47,117 nucleotides of DNA from Lederbergia sp. NSJ-179 (lineage in GTDB: Bacteria > Bacillota > Bacilli > Bacillales > Bacillaceae_C), in assembly GCF_022867885.1 (NCBI RefSeq), contig NZ_JALIFP010000032.1, forward strand, positions 1 through 47,117. The letters are read 5' to 3'. The translations under genes were made by a program, and so were the position numbers. Position 1 is the stretch's first letter; each line of letters begins with the position of its first letter. Positions 24,272-33,438 of the stretch are shown here, one piece after another. Under the pieces are notes generated by a model. The model searched no databases, had not been told where the DNA came from, and saw only the letters and a list, made by a program, of their open reading frames with translations.

Positions 24272-25849
24272 ATGAATAAACAAGAATTATCAGCAAATAT
24301 CGTCATCGTCGGTGGCAGTCTAGGTGGTTGTGCAGCAGCTTTGGCGGCATGTAAGTTGGGATTTAGGGTCATCATGACAGAGGAAACGAAATGGATTGGT
24401 GGGCAACTGACAAATCAGGCTGTTCCACCTGATGAACATCGCTGGATTGAACAGTTCGGGTGTACACGTAGTTATCGCAGTTTTCGGAAAAATGTGCGCC
24501 AGTATTATCGCCATCACTTTCCATTGAGTGAAGAGGCAAGAAAAGTGACATTTTTGAATCCGGGAAATGCGAGTGTTAGCCGCATTTCTCATGAGCCCAG
24601 GGTAGCACTCGCTGTTCTAAGGGGTATGTTGGCACCCTATCTTCATAGTGGGAAACTTACAATCATGGAAGAAACAAGGATAAAATCTGCGGAAACGGAT
24701 GGAGATACTGTATCGGCGGTTGAGGTTGAAAACCTTTGCACACAAAGGAATTTTGTGCTCACTGCTGATTATTTTTTAGACGCTACCGATATGGGGGATG
24801 TTTTACCGCTGGCCAAGGTAGAATATGTGACAGGCGCCGAATCACAAAAGGATACTGGTGAACCCCATGCTTTAGTGGGAGAGGCGGATCCGATGGAGAT
24901 GCAGGCAATCACTCACTGCTTTGCCATCGATTATGTAGAGGGTGAAGATTTCACGATTACCAAGCCAAAGGATTATGAATTTTGGCGACAATATCAAGCA
25001 CCATTTTGGCCAAACAAACAGCTTGATTGGACAGGCGTAAGTCCAATTACTTTAGATCCAGTCACATATGGATTTTTTAAAGAAGAGGATAAGTTTTCTC
25101 TCTGGGAGTATCGAAGATTAGTTGATCAATCTAATTTTTTAGAAGGTCTATATGACAGTGATATTTCCCTTATTAATTGGCCACAAAATGATTATTGGCT
25201 GGGGTCGATTATCGATGTAAGTGAGGAAGAAAGGAAAAAGCATTTAGAAGGGGCCAAACAATTAAGTTTATCGTTATTATATTGGCTACAAACGGAGGCA
25301 CCTCGCCCAAATGGCAAACAAGGTTATCCAGGCTTACGCTTGCGACCAGATGTAGTCGGAACAGAAGATGGATTGGCGATGTTTCCTTATATACGAGAAT
25401 CACGAAGACTCAAGGCTGAATTTACCGTTCTTGAGCAGCATGTTAGCACAGCTGTAAGGGGGGAAGCAGGCGCGGAGGTTTTTAAGGATAGTGTCGGAAT
25501 TGGCAGTTATCGTATCGATCTCCATCCGAGCACAGGACTTCGTTCTTTTATTGATATTTCCAGTCTTCCTTTTCAAATTCCATTGGGCAGTCTTATTCCT
25601 GTTAGAATCAACAATTTGTTACCCGCCTGTAAAAATTTAGGAGTTACCCATATTACCAATGGTTGTTACCGTTTGCACCCTGTTGAGTGGAATATTGGGG
25701 AAGTGAGTGGATATTTGGCTGCTTATTGTTTGCGAAATAAGCTAGAACCCCGTCAAGTACGAGATGACGAGAAGTTATTAAAGGACTTTCAGATGTTGCT
25801 TGTGAGCGAGGGAATTGAACTTGAATGGCCATCGATCGGTCCTGTTTAG
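24272..25849 (+). CDS. FAD-dependent oxidoreductase (FAD_oxidored family)
   Basis: A 525-residue flavoprotein. The dinucleotide fold at the N-terminus is NIVIVGGSLGGCAAALAA, followed by EETKWIGGQLTNQ, typical of the FAD_oxidored (PF12831-like) group. The motif FLDATDMGDVLPLA and the C-terminal ACKNLGVTHITNGCYRLHPVEWNIGE are also characteristic. The whole protein is cytosolic. Family members oxidise or dehydrogenate unusual, often glycan-derived substrates, but the specific reaction is unknown. In this island it would provide one of up to three redox steps. A GAAGGAGA ribosome site precedes the ATG. Confidence 0.82.
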   Translation: MNKQELSANIVIVGGSLGGCAAALAACKLGFRVIMTEETKWIGGQLTNQAVPPDEHRWIEQFGCTRSYRSFRKNVRQYYRHHFPLSEEARKVTFLNPGNASVSRISHEPRVALAVLRGMLAPYLHSGKLTIMEETRIKSAETDGDTVSAVEVENLCTQRNFVLTADYFLDATDMGDVLPLAKVEYVTGAESQKDTGEPHALVGEADPMEMQAITHCFAIDYVEGEDFTITKPKDYEFWRQYQAPFWPNKQLDWTGVSPITLDPVTYGFFKEEDKFSLWEYRRLVDQSNFLEGLYDSDISLINWPQNDYWLGSIIDVSEEERKKHLEGAKQLSLSLLYWLQTEAPRPNGKQGYPGLRLRPDVVGTEDGLAMFPYIRESRRLKAEFTVLEQHVSTAVRGEAGAEVFKDSVGIGSYRIDLHPSTGLRSFIDISSLPFQIPLGSLIPVRINNLLPACKNLGVTHITNGCYRLHPVEWNIGEVSGYLAAYCLRNKLEPRQVRDDEKLLKDFQMLLVSEGIELEWPSIGPV

Positions 25850-25857
25850 GCGGCTAA

Positions 25858-25872
25858 TGTGAAAATTACACA
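25858..25872. promoter_or_regulatory. 15-bp palindrome before the AraC gene
   Basis: TGTGAAAATTACACA: outer TGTG/CACA and inner AA/TT arms match. It resembles but does not equal the Fnr box (spacing shorter by one base). Possible operator. Confidence 0.35.
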
Positions 25873-25912
25873 ATGACTAACTAAGTCCTTTTGGGAATCA
25901 GAAAAAATTGAC

Positions 25913-25948
25913 ACTCCCACACATAGTGCCATTCTTAGGCGTGGGAGT
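25913..25948 (+). terminator. Hairpin between FAD oxidoreductase and AraC genes
   Basis: ACTCCCAC and GTGGGAGT form an 8-bp stem with a 20-base loop and no T-run. It may be a weak terminator or an mRNA-stability structure. Confidence 0.4.
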
Positions 25949-25970
25949 CTCAAAGGGAGGTTGAGCATTG

Positions 25971-26897
25971 ATGTCTGAAGAATTACTTAAAAATGATACT
26001 AATTTTCATTTTGATCACGATTATTTTATCAATCCGCAGCCATTTGAATCGATTATCTTATATCAAATTGGTGATTTAAGTTGCAAAGGGGGATATGTTG
26101 TTCATGAACATAAGCAACTTTGCTATGAAATTAGTTATATTGTTTCCGGGACTGGACTTTTTACAGTGAACAAGAAGAGTTATCCGGTTCAAGAGGGAGA
26201 CATTATTTTAAATGTACCGAACCAACTTCATAGAATTAATGCGGATGAGATAGATCCATTCCGATTTTTTTATATGGGATTTGGCTTTTCGAAAGGGATG
26301 GATGAAAATGATCCGCTTTTTCTTATTAAAAAAATGTTTGATAAGGAACAACAATCTATAGTACGAGATCATCTTGGTATTGACCTTCCGTTTATTCATA
26401 TTTTTAAAGAATTGATTAATTTAGACCAATATTCCACCCATATGATGGGTATGTATTTACGGCAAATTATCGTCATGGTTTTTCGGAATTTCCAGAAGAG
26501 TTTGTCCATTGATTATGATCCTCAAAGTAATACCAATAAAACGGAACAAATTGTCTACAGGGTGATCAATTATATCGATTCCTATCTCCTTCAAATTGGC
26601 GATCTCACAGAGATTTCAAGTCAGTTACACTATAATTATTCATATCTGTCCCGAATATTTGCAAAAGAAATGGGAATAACGATTCAAGAGTATTATAACC
26701 GTAAACGATTTGATAAGGCTGTTGAGTGGCTGAAAAGTGGAGACTGGAATGTGACACAGGTAGCCGAGAAACTTCAATACCAATCCATCCATTCGTTCAG
26801 CAAAGCTTTTCGAAAAAACTTCGGTGTATCCCCAACTGAATACCAAACTTTATTAGGAAGGGCAAAAAAGGAACAATACAACATCAAAAAGGGATAA
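25971..26897 (+). CDS. AraC-family regulator with cupin sensor
   Basis: A 308-residue protein. The N-terminal cupin-type ligand domain covers about residues 35-120 (VHEHKQLCYEISYIVSGTG, YPVQEGDIILNVPNQLHRI). The C-terminal AraC DNA-binding domain has two helix-turn-helix motifs (about 195-295; SYLSRIFAKEMGITIQEYYN and VTQVAEKLQYQSIHSFSKAF). It probably binds a sugar or its derivative and activates the transport and oxidoreductase genes that follow. A GGGAGG site precedes the ATG; the adjacent TTG is less likely. Confidence 0.87.
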   Translation: MSEELLKNDTNFHFDHDYFINPQPFESIILYQIGDLSCKGGYVVHEHKQLCYEISYIVSGTGLFTVNKKSYPVQEGDIILNVPNQLHRINADEIDPFRFFYMGFGFSKGMDENDPLFLIKKMFDKEQQSIVRDHLGIDLPFIHIFKELINLDQYSTHMMGMYLRQIIVMVFRNFQKSLSIDYDPQSNTNKTEQIVYRVINYIDSYLLQIGDLTEISSQLHYNYSYLSRIFAKEMGITIQEYYNRKRFDKAVEWLKSGDWNVTQVAEKLQYQSIHSFSKAFRKNFGVSPTEYQTLLGRAKKEQYNIKKG

Positions 26898-27074
26898 ACC
26901 TTTCATGTCAAAGCTTTGTTATGATAAAAATACGATGCAGATAGATATGGGGACAATGTTGTAGAAGAAGGAGGTGTATATATATTTATCTGAGTAGTTA
27001 TTCAATTCAGTTTACTGATCATGCTTAAGCTCTTTTAAAGCGATGACTGGAATATGTTAAAGGAGATGAAGCGA

Positions 27075-28454
27075 GTGAATATGAAGATAAAGAAGTGGTA
27101 TTTATTGGGGTTGATGCTTTTTCTTAGCATGACATTGATTTTCGGTTGTTCTTCAGATACGGCTGGGGAGAAAGACAATTCAAAAGAAGTACCGGGGAAA
27201 AAGGCCGAAGACACTGAAGGAGGAAGTGGAGAAGAGAATACACCACTTGATCCATGGGCCTATGATGGAGATCCTGTGACACTAAAAATGATGATTTGGA
27301 TAGATGATGAGACTTTTAGAATAAGGTATAAAGATAAAATAGAGGAGATATTTCCGGAAATCACTTTAGAATTAATTAGCGGTGGCGACAGTGAGGAACA
27401 ATTACAGGAACTCTTTGCTAAAGGAATCATGCCAGATATTCATATTGGAAAACCTAGGGCAGATCTTGTGAAACCGCTTGATTTTCTAGAGCCAATTGAT
27501 GACTATATCGAGAGGTCGGGATTTGATTTAAGTATTTTTCAAGAAGGAATCGTTGAAAACTTACGTGCCAGTGACCCTACTGGTGAAGGGCATTTATATG
27601 GATTACCTGTAGAAAATAGTGTTCGAACACTGTTCTACAACAAAGATATCTTTGATTTATTCGGTGAGCCCTATCCTGAAGATGGGATGACCTGGGATGA
27701 AGTACTAGAATTGGCGAGTCGATTAACACAGGAGCGAAATGGTGTTCAATATCGGGGGTTAGCGCTTGATCCTGTTCACACGCCTTTTATGCAATTAAGT
27801 GTTCCAGGTACAGATCCTAAGACGGGAGAAATCCTATTTGTAAATGATCCTAATACGAAAAAATCTTTTGATTTGCTGGATAAATACCGAAATGTTCCGA
27901 ATATAATTAACACAAGTGATACACCTGACGGCTTTCATGATGGTCCGCGTAATATTGCGATGAGTATTTTGAATGCCCCATGGTTTGAATTATTAGCACG
28001 GGAGGAAGGATTTAATTTTGATATGACCACTGTCCCGACATGGGAGGATCTTCCGGATATTGCACCGACTTGGGGGGCATTACCTTTAAATATTACGAAG
28101 CATAGTAAGCATAAGGATGCAGCATGGTCCGTCATTGCCTACTTAGCATCAGAGGAAGGGCAAATTCATTTATCACAAGCGGGCAGTCCCCCCGTTATCG
28201 AAAATCAAACTGCGTTTGAACAATTTACAGCAAATAGTATAAAGGATCGGGATCAACCCTTTCATGCAACGGCACCGTTCAAACAGTCATTGGCTCCATT
28301 ACCACCTTATTCAAAATATGATGAGCAATTTGAGCCATTTATGAGTACAAAAGCAAAGGAATTTTTAACCTCTGATCAAGATGTTGTCACCTATATCCGT
28401 GAAATGGGGGAGGAATATGCAGCGGTTGTTGAAGAGATAAAGGCTCAAGAATAG
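27075..28454 (+). CDS. Sugar ABC transporter substrate-binding lipoprotein 1
   Basis: A lipoprotein of about 459 residues with a lipobox (LIFGC) about 25 residues in, an acidic linker, and a type 1 extracellular solute-binding fold. Landmarks: VTLKMMIWIDDETFRIRYKD, the hinge region LYGLPVENSVRTLFYNKDIF, TWDEVLELASRL and ITKHSKHKDAAWSVIAYLAS. It should bind an oligosaccharide outside the membrane. Start: GTG 27075 with AAAGGAG 9 bases upstream; ATG 27081 or ATG 27054 are alternatives. No permease or ATPase gene follows. Confidence 0.85.
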   Translation: MNMKIKKWYLLGLMLFLSMTLIFGCSSDTAGEKDNSKEVPGKKAEDTEGGSGEENTPLDPWAYDGDPVTLKMMIWIDDETFRIRYKDKIEEIFPEITLELISGGDSEEQLQELFAKGIMPDIHIGKPRADLVKPLDFLEPIDDYIERSGFDLSIFQEGIVENLRASDPTGEGHLYGLPVENSVRTLFYNKDIFDLFGEPYPEDGMTWDEVLELASRLTQERNGVQYRGLALDPVHTPFMQLSVPGTDPKTGEILFVNDPNTKKSFDLLDKYRNVPNIINTSDTPDGFHDGPRNIAMSILNAPWFELLAREEGFNFDMTTVPTWEDLPDIAPTWGALPLNITKHSKHKDAAWSVIAYLASEEGQIHLSQAGSPPVIENQTAFEQFTANSIKDRDQPFHATAPFKQSLAPLPPYSKYDEQFEPFMSTKAKEFLTSDQDVVTYIREMGEEYAAVVEEIKAQE

Positions 28455-28518
28455 AAGTAGCCAAAGGGCTTACCTTTTTGCAGAAAAATTTAATGCCAGC
28501 AGGAAAAAGATTTACTAA

Positions 28519-28602
28519 GCTTCTTGGATAGATGAAGATTGGCAACGCTTCCGGAAATTGTCAATCATGGAGAATTCAAGCGGGATTTACCTTGAATTAT
28601 AG
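28519..28602 (+). pseudogene. Remnant of the C-terminus of another substrate-binding protein
   Basis: After a stop at 28516 the frame reads ASWIDEDWQRFRK, then ends in IYLEL at 28602. The DEDWxxF...YLE pattern resembles the last residues of sugar-binding proteins of Paenibacillus/Bacillus ABC transporters. The upstream part is absent. If correct, it marks a deletion that removed transporter genes between 28454 and 28635. Confidence 0.35.
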
Positions 28603-28634
28603 TATATTAGTCAGAGTATTGGAGGTTTTCAGAA

Positions 28635-29690
28635 ATGAAGAAAGTGAAAGTGGCTGTGATTGGCTGTGGGACAATAGCACCAAGCCATATAAATGCTTAC
28701 ACTGCAAACGAACGGACGGAAATCAAATACCTTGTAGATATTCGGCCCGAGCGTGCTGAAAAATTGGCAGAGAAATTTAATGTGCCAATTACAGCGGATA
28801 ATTTTAGGAAGATACTAAATGATGAAGAAGTAGAAGCTGTATCGATTTGTACGCCAAATGATACTCATGCAGAAATCGCGGTTGCGTGCTTGGATGCAGG
28901 AAAGCATGTGTTATGTGAAAAGCCTGCCGCTATAAATATGGACCAAGTAAATGAAATGAAGGCGGCTGCTGACCGCAATAATCGGATTTTGAATATTGGT
29001 GTTGTCAACCGTTATAACACGGCGGTTAATAGGATTAAAGATATGATTGATAATGGGGAACTCGGTAAAGTGTATCATGTTTATTGTTCTTTCCGTGCCC
29101 ATCGGTCTATCCCGGGGCTTGGAGGACCATTTACAACGAAGTCTAAGTCAGGTGGAGGAGTCTTAATTGACTGGGGTGTACATTATCTTGATTTGATTTT
29201 TTATAGTTTAGGCCAACCGAAAATACTCACCGTATCTGGAACAGCCCACAGTGAATTGGCAAAGAATATGAAGGACTATACCTATATCAATATGTGGGCG
29301 GGACCGCCTGATTATAATGGAACCTATGATGTAGATGATTTTGTAACAGGTTTGATACGGACATCAGGACCAACGATCAGCTTAAATGGGGCATGGGCAC
29401 AAAACATCGGAGAAGAAGCGACGTTTGTTGAATTTCTTGGAGATAAGGCAGGCATCAAATGGCAATACGGCGGGGACTTTAAAATTTATTCCGCTAAAGA
29501 TGGCGTCTTGTATGAAACGATTCCCTCTTATTCTAAAACAGACATGTTCTATGATGAAATTGATGGATTTATTCAATCTGCGATGAATCATGTAAAAAGT
29601 CGATCAAATATAGACAATGTGCTTGTAACCTCACAGGTGATGGAAGCTTTGTATACATCTTCAGAAAAGGAGAGAGAGGTTGTTTTATAA
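28635..29690 (+). CDS. Gfo/Idh/MocA family oxidoreductase 1
   Basis: A 351-residue NAD(P)-dependent sugar oxidoreductase. A Rossmann fold at the N-terminus (VIGCGTIAPSHI), the conserved CTPNDTHAEIA, and the EKPAA motif (Lys97) that positions the sugar next to the nicotinamide are all present. The C-terminal alpha/beta domain has GGGVLIDWGVHYLDL with the catalytic-region Asp/His. Members oxidise sugars at C3 or interconvert anhydro- and keto-sugars; those acting on 2,7-anhydro-Neu5Ac also belong here. The substrate here is unknown. The stop overlaps the ATG of the next gene. Confidence 0.87.
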   Translation: MKKVKVAVIGCGTIAPSHINAYTANERTEIKYLVDIRPERAEKLAEKFNVPITADNFRKILNDEEVEAVSICTPNDTHAEIAVACLDAGKHVLCEKPAAINMDQVNEMKAAADRNNRILNIGVVNRYNTAVNRIKDMIDNGELGKVYHVYCSFRAHRSIPGLGGPFTTKSKSGGGVLIDWGVHYLDLIFYSLGQPKILTVSGTAHSELAKNMKDYTYINMWAGPPDYNGTYDVDDFVTGLIRTSGPTISLNGAWAQNIGEEATFVEFLGDKAGIKWQYGGDFKIYSAKDGVLYETIPSYSKTDMFYDEIDGFIQSAMNHVKSRSNIDNVLVTSQVMEALYTSSEKEREVVL

Positions 29691-30544
29691 TGAAAAAGAT
29701 TGGTTTTATCGACTTTTATCTTGACGAATGGCATGCGAACAATTACCCAACTTGGATTAAGGAAAATGTGAAAGAAACGGGTCGGGATGTAGAAGTTGCT
29801 TATGCATGGGCAGAGACAGATCTTGAAGGTGGTTTGGATACAGCAAGCTGGTGTGAAAAGCAGCAGGTACAAGCACTTTCTTCGATTGAAGAGGTCGTGG
29901 AGAAGTCGGATTACCTGATTGTTTTTTCCCCGGATCATCCAGAACACCATGAACGGTTGGGGAAGATCCCGCTAATGTCCGGGAAGCCCGTTTATATGGA
30001 TAAAACATTTTCGCCTAATTTAGAAACAGGGAAACGGATGTTTGAACTTGCTGAACAATATAGTACGCCTTTATATTCTAGTTCAGCCTTACGGTTCTCC
30101 AAGGAGTTTTCCGATTTTAAAAGGATCAATAAGCAATTGGAATACGTGGCGACTACAGGGCCCGGCACTTATAAAAACTATGCCGTCCATCAATTTGAAA
30201 TGATTGTAGCGTTGATGGGAGTCGGGGGAAATCGTGTGAAAAGCTTGTCAACGAAACATACCAATCTGCTTCATATTGAATACGAAAACGGTAGAAAACA
30301 GGCTTCGTTCTCACAAATGCAGCATGCCGATTTTCAAGCTCATTTACAATTTGATAATGGAGAGGGTATATGGATTTCCCAATGTTCTGATATGTTTCCT
30401 AGATTAATCGATTCAGTCCTTACTTTCTTTGAGTCAGAAGCTTCTCCTGTTTCGAAAGCGGAGACATTGGAAGTGATGGCTCTGCTGGATGCTGGTAAAA
30501 AGGCATTGGAGATGAGAGATACTTGGATCAATGTTAAAAGTTGA
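29690..30544 (+). CDS. Gfo/Idh/MocA-like protein 2 (atypical)
   Basis: A 284-residue protein that shares the overall plan of the Gfo/Idh/MocA family but is shorter. The N-terminus IGFIDFYLDEWHANNYP lacks the GxGxxG nucleotide fingerprint, and DKTFSP stands where the family has EKP. KNYAVHQFEMI aligns with the usual catalytic GxHxxD region. It is translationally coupled to the previous gene (TAATG), so it may be a partner subunit or use another cofactor mode. Related proteins are annotated as oxidoreductases in sugar-utilisation clusters. No biochemical role is known to me. Confidence 0.7.
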   Translation: MKKIGFIDFYLDEWHANNYPTWIKENVKETGRDVEVAYAWAETDLEGGLDTASWCEKQQVQALSSIEEVVEKSDYLIVFSPDHPEHHERLGKIPLMSGKPVYMDKTFSPNLETGKRMFELAEQYSTPLYSSSALRFSKEFSDFKRINKQLEYVATTGPGTYKNYAVHQFEMIVALMGVGGNRVKSLSTKHTNLLHIEYENGRKQASFSQMQHADFQAHLQFDNGEGIWISQCSDMFPRLIDSVLTFFESEASPVSKAETLEVMALLDAGKKALEMRDTWINVKS

Positions 30545-30598
30545 AGTGGGGATTTGACTTTAACTTTTTATCATGTGACGATTTGAAACACTTTAAAT

Positions 30599-30750
30599 CA
30601 AATGCAAGAAGTCGGCTTTGAAATGTGACAACATTATTTCTGAATGCGAGAAGTCAGCTTTGAATTATAAGAACAAATCTCGAAATACGAGGACATTGCT
30701 CCGAATTGTGAAACATCATCTCGTTTGATGAGAATCCTGCTTCGAAGCAT
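30599..30750. repeat. Degenerate array of about seven 20-22-bp units
   Basis: Units begin AAATGCAAGAAG, AAATGTGACAAC, AATGCGAGAAG, AATTATAAGAAC, AAATACGAGGAC, AATTGTGAAAC, TTTGATGAGAA and each ends in TYTG or TYCG. Period is 20-22 bp. It fills the gap between the Gfo/Idh/MocA pair and the second binding protein. No open frame runs through it. Confidence 0.5.
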
Positions 30751-30799
30751 CACGGGGGACTCTGCGTTAAAATTTGGATATTAAAAGGGGGTTATGAAA

Positions 30800-32149
30800 A
30801 TGTCTGTAATTAGAAAAGATGCAAGCGTATTCCTTATGTTCATTTTCTTTATGCTACTTTTTGCCGCCTGCTCCAATCAATCAGGGACAGATTCTAAAGG
30901 AAAACAAAATGAAAATGGTGCAGATAAAACGGACTTATCTGAGGAGAACAAAACTCCGGTTACAATCAAAATTGCCTATGCTTTTGGAGAAGAATCCTTT
31001 CACGGGAGATTTGATCATATTGATAAAAAATTAGAAAATATTGAAATTGAGTATGTCCCCTATGAAAATACATTGGAGTCGCTTCAAGAAATTTATGCTA
31101 ATAATGTAAAGCCGGATATCATTATCCAATATAACGATATGACCCCAGTCAAAGAATTAGATGTGATCGAGCCTATCGATGATTTAGCTGTGAAACATGG
31201 TTTAGATCTAGATACGTTGCGTCCCTCCCTTGTGGCCTATATTCGTTCGCTTGATGAGGAAGGGAGAATGATTGGCTTGCCAGATGGCTCCTCACATGTT
31301 GCTCTTTATTACAATAAAGAGATATTTGATTTATTTGGGGTAAAATATCCAGATCCAAATAAAAGTATGACTTGGGAAGAGGTGTTTGCATTAGCGAAAC
31401 AAATGACAGGTGAAAGAAATGGTATAAACTATGTTGGCTTTGAGTTTGCTTGGGGCAATACAGCAGCCGGTGCTCAAATGCCGTTAAGAGAGTTTGCAAT
31501 CAATATGACCGATCCTGAAACAGGAGAATTTTTATTTGATGAACGACCAGAATTCAAGCAATATTTTAATATGATGGATACCTTCTACAATATCCCTGAT
31601 ATTTATGATCCGGAAACAGAAGGCTCTTGTCTCTTTTGTGAAAAAAGAGCGGCCATGTCGCTTGCTTCCAATTTGTTCCTGAATGAGGCAATGGGGAATC
31701 TGGAAGATCAAGAAAGCTTGGATATGTTACCAACGCCTGTCTGGGCGGATGCGCCAGACACAACACCCTATTTAGGTTCGTCCCCGATGATTATTGCAAA
31801 CTATAGCGAGCATAAAGATGAGGCTTTTCAAGTGTTAATGGAGTATATTTCACCCGAAAATCAATTAGAGATGGTACAAAATGGCTCTTCAGCCAGTGTA
31901 CTAAGTGATCCAGCTATTCTTGAACAATTCGCAGCTAATAATCAATACTATGAAAATAAAAATCGAGATGCATGGTTTACAGGAGAACCGGCCCTATATG
32001 AAGAGATGCAAAGTCGGTGGGATATTTTTGTCGATATTGGCAGCGCTTTAAAGAAGCTGGCAGAGACAGATATTGACGTGAATACGCTTATGCGCGAATT
32101 GGAAGAAGAATCCAATGGGAAGATAAAGGAGGCGATGGAGCAAAAGTAA
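30800..32149 (+). CDS. Sugar ABC transporter substrate-binding lipoprotein 2
   Basis: A 449-residue lipoprotein with a hydrophobic signal ending in LFAAC (Cys24), a charged linker, and a type 1 sugar-binding fold. Landmarks: VTIKIAYAFGEESFHGRFD, PDIIIQYNDMTPVKEL, HVALYYNKEIFDLFGVKYPD, MTWEEVFALAKQM and NYSEHKDEAFQVLMEYIS. It is related to binding protein 1 at about the level of distant paralogues. Start: ATG 30800, with GGGGG 8 bases upstream; ATG 30794 is too close to it. No permease genes follow, so it must share a transporter encoded elsewhere. Confidence 0.84.
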   Translation: MSVIRKDASVFLMFIFFMLLFAACSNQSGTDSKGKQNENGADKTDLSEENKTPVTIKIAYAFGEESFHGRFDHIDKKLENIEIEYVPYENTLESLQEIYANNVKPDIIIQYNDMTPVKELDVIEPIDDLAVKHGLDLDTLRPSLVAYIRSLDEEGRMIGLPDGSSHVALYYNKEIFDLFGVKYPDPNKSMTWEEVFALAKQMTGERNGINYVGFEFAWGNTAAGAQMPLREFAINMTDPETGEFLFDERPEFKQYFNMMDTFYNIPDIYDPETEGSCLFCEKRAAMSLASNLFLNEAMGNLEDQESLDMLPTPVWADAPDTTPYLGSSPMIIANYSEHKDEAFQVLMEYISPENQLEMVQNGSSASVLSDPAILEQFAANNQYYENKNRDAWFTGEPALYEEMQSRWDIFVDIGSALKKLAETDIDVNTLMRELEEESNGKIKEAMEQK

Positions 32150-32204
32150 TTTTTATCTTATATAAACTTGATAGGCTACTTAGCTGGTGTTACACCTTTG
32201 ACTA

Positions 32205-32232
32205 ATTGCCTTTCTTTGTGGAAAGGCAATTT
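32205..32232 (+). terminator. Hairpin after binding protein 2
   Basis: ATTGCCTTTC, loop TTTGTG, GAAAGGCAAT, then TTTC. Perfect 10-bp stem with a short T-run. Confidence 0.6.
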
Positions 32233-32316
32233 CAATAGTGGAATATACATTAAAATAGTTCAAGTTTGTTTTGTTCAAAATCAATAAGGAAATGAGCAGA
32301 TAGGGAAGTGTAATAA

Positions 32317-33255
32317 ATGGTTTATGGCATCGGCTTAGATATAGGTGGTACGAAAGTGGCAGCGGGGATTGTCAGTAGCGATGGTGAGGTTCTTTTTAAA
32401 AAAACAGTTCCAACCCCGGAGATGGGAAAAGAGGAAATCCTCACTTTAGTAAAGACAATTATTTTGGAATTAATAGAGTGGGCTGATTCTCACAAAGTCA
32501 GGCTTGAAGGCATCGGCATCGGGACGGCTGGGCAGGTGGATTTTAATAAAAGGAAAGTGATCTCAGGTACACCGAATATCCAGAATTGGAATGGCGTTAA
32601 CCTGCAGGAGGAAATTACCGTTTACACCGATTTACCTGTTTTCGTCGATAATGATGTGAATGTATTAGCGTTGGCTGAACATAGATTTGGCGCTGCGCAA
32701 GGTTATCAAGAAGTGATCTGTTTGGCTTTAGGAACAGGGATTGGTGGCGGCATTCTTACAAAAGGAGAGTTGATCAGGGGTGCTTGGGGTGGTGGCGCTG
32801 AACTTGGCCATATGTCGATTGATATCCATGGAGAGGCTTGTAATTGCGGACTTCGTGGCTGCTTAGAGACCTACGCCTCCGGAACTTGGATTGCCAAAAG
32901 AATGCAGAAAGCTCGCGAGGAAAAGGGGCTTCCTACAAATGTGACGAGCAGAGATGTTTTTTTACTCTATCAAAATGGTGATCTGCTGGCTACTCAAGTG
33001 ATTGAGACAATGATTCATGGTCTTAGCTATGGCATTGTGAACCTTATTCACTTATTTAATCCACAAGTAGTCGTTTTGGGCGGTGGGGTCATGAGTAAGG
33101 GGCAATGGATTATTGACTTGGTGAACAAGAAAATAAGCACAATGGGAATGCGATCATTGGTGGATAGCGTGGAATTAAAACTTTCCGAACTTGAGAATGA
33201 TTCAGGTTTAATTGGTGCCGCCATGCAAGCATGGTTGTATAACAAAAAAGCCTAA
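32317..33255 (+). CDS. ROK-family sugar kinase, probable N-acetylmannosamine kinase
   Basis: A 312-residue ROK kinase. The ATP/phosphate motif is LDIGGTKVAAG at the N-terminus. The catalytic Asp is in PVFVDNDVNVLALAE, with the GTGIGGG loop, GHMSID, and the zinc motif CNCGLRGCLE. It has no DNA-binding domain, so it is an enzyme, not a repressor. With NanE in the same island, phosphorylation of ManNAc to ManNAc-6-P (NanK role) is the best reading. GlcNAc or glucose kinase activity cannot be excluded. Confidence 0.85.
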   Translation: MVYGIGLDIGGTKVAAGIVSSDGEVLFKKTVPTPEMGKEEILTLVKTIILELIEWADSHKVRLEGIGIGTAGQVDFNKRKVISGTPNIQNWNGVNLQEEITVYTDLPVFVDNDVNVLALAEHRFGAAQGYQEVICLALGTGIGGGILTKGELIRGAWGGGAELGHMSIDIHGEACNCGLRGCLETYASGTWIAKRMQKAREEKGLPTNVTSRDVFLLYQNGDLLATQVIETMIHGLSYGIVNLIHLFNPQVVVLGGGVMSKGQWIIDLVNKKISTMGMRSLVDSVELKLSELENDSGLIGAAMQAWLYNKKA

Positions 33256-33271
33256 TGTAAAGGAATTATTT

Positions 33272-33317
33272 CCTTGAAAAGCCATGACGAATGATCATGG
33301 CTTTTCAAGGATTTTTT
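33272..33317. terminator. Bidirectional terminator between the ROK kinase and sspP
   Basis: CCTTGAAAAGCCATGA and TCATGGCTTTTCAAGG form a 16-bp stem, followed by ATTTTTT on the plus strand. On the minus strand it follows the sspP stop. Confidence 0.85.
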
Positions 33318-33438
33318 ACATCCCCTTTCCTGCATGATTTTGACGGGAGTGGTTTTTATTTTTCACTTTTTTTGAGCCGCTTAAAGGTTCAGGCTGTCCT
33401 GAACGGTTGGTATTGTCTTTATGTTGATTTTTCGCCAT
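33316..33438 (-). CDS. sspP: Small acid-soluble spore protein P
   Basis: A 40-residue, highly charged peptide found on the minus strand. The centre SGQPEPLSGSKKVKNKNHSR matches my memory of B. subtilis SspP (GEPLSGSKKVKNRNHTRQ). The ATG has a GGAGGTAAG ribosome site. SspP is made in the developing forespore, so this gene shows that the organism sporulates. In B. subtilis it is paired with sspO; here it is alone, inserted among sugar genes. A forespore (SigG) promoter is expected upstream but I did not fix one. Confidence 0.85.
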   Translation of the reverse strand: MAKNQHKDNTNRSGQPEPLSGSKKVKNKNHSRQNHAGKGM

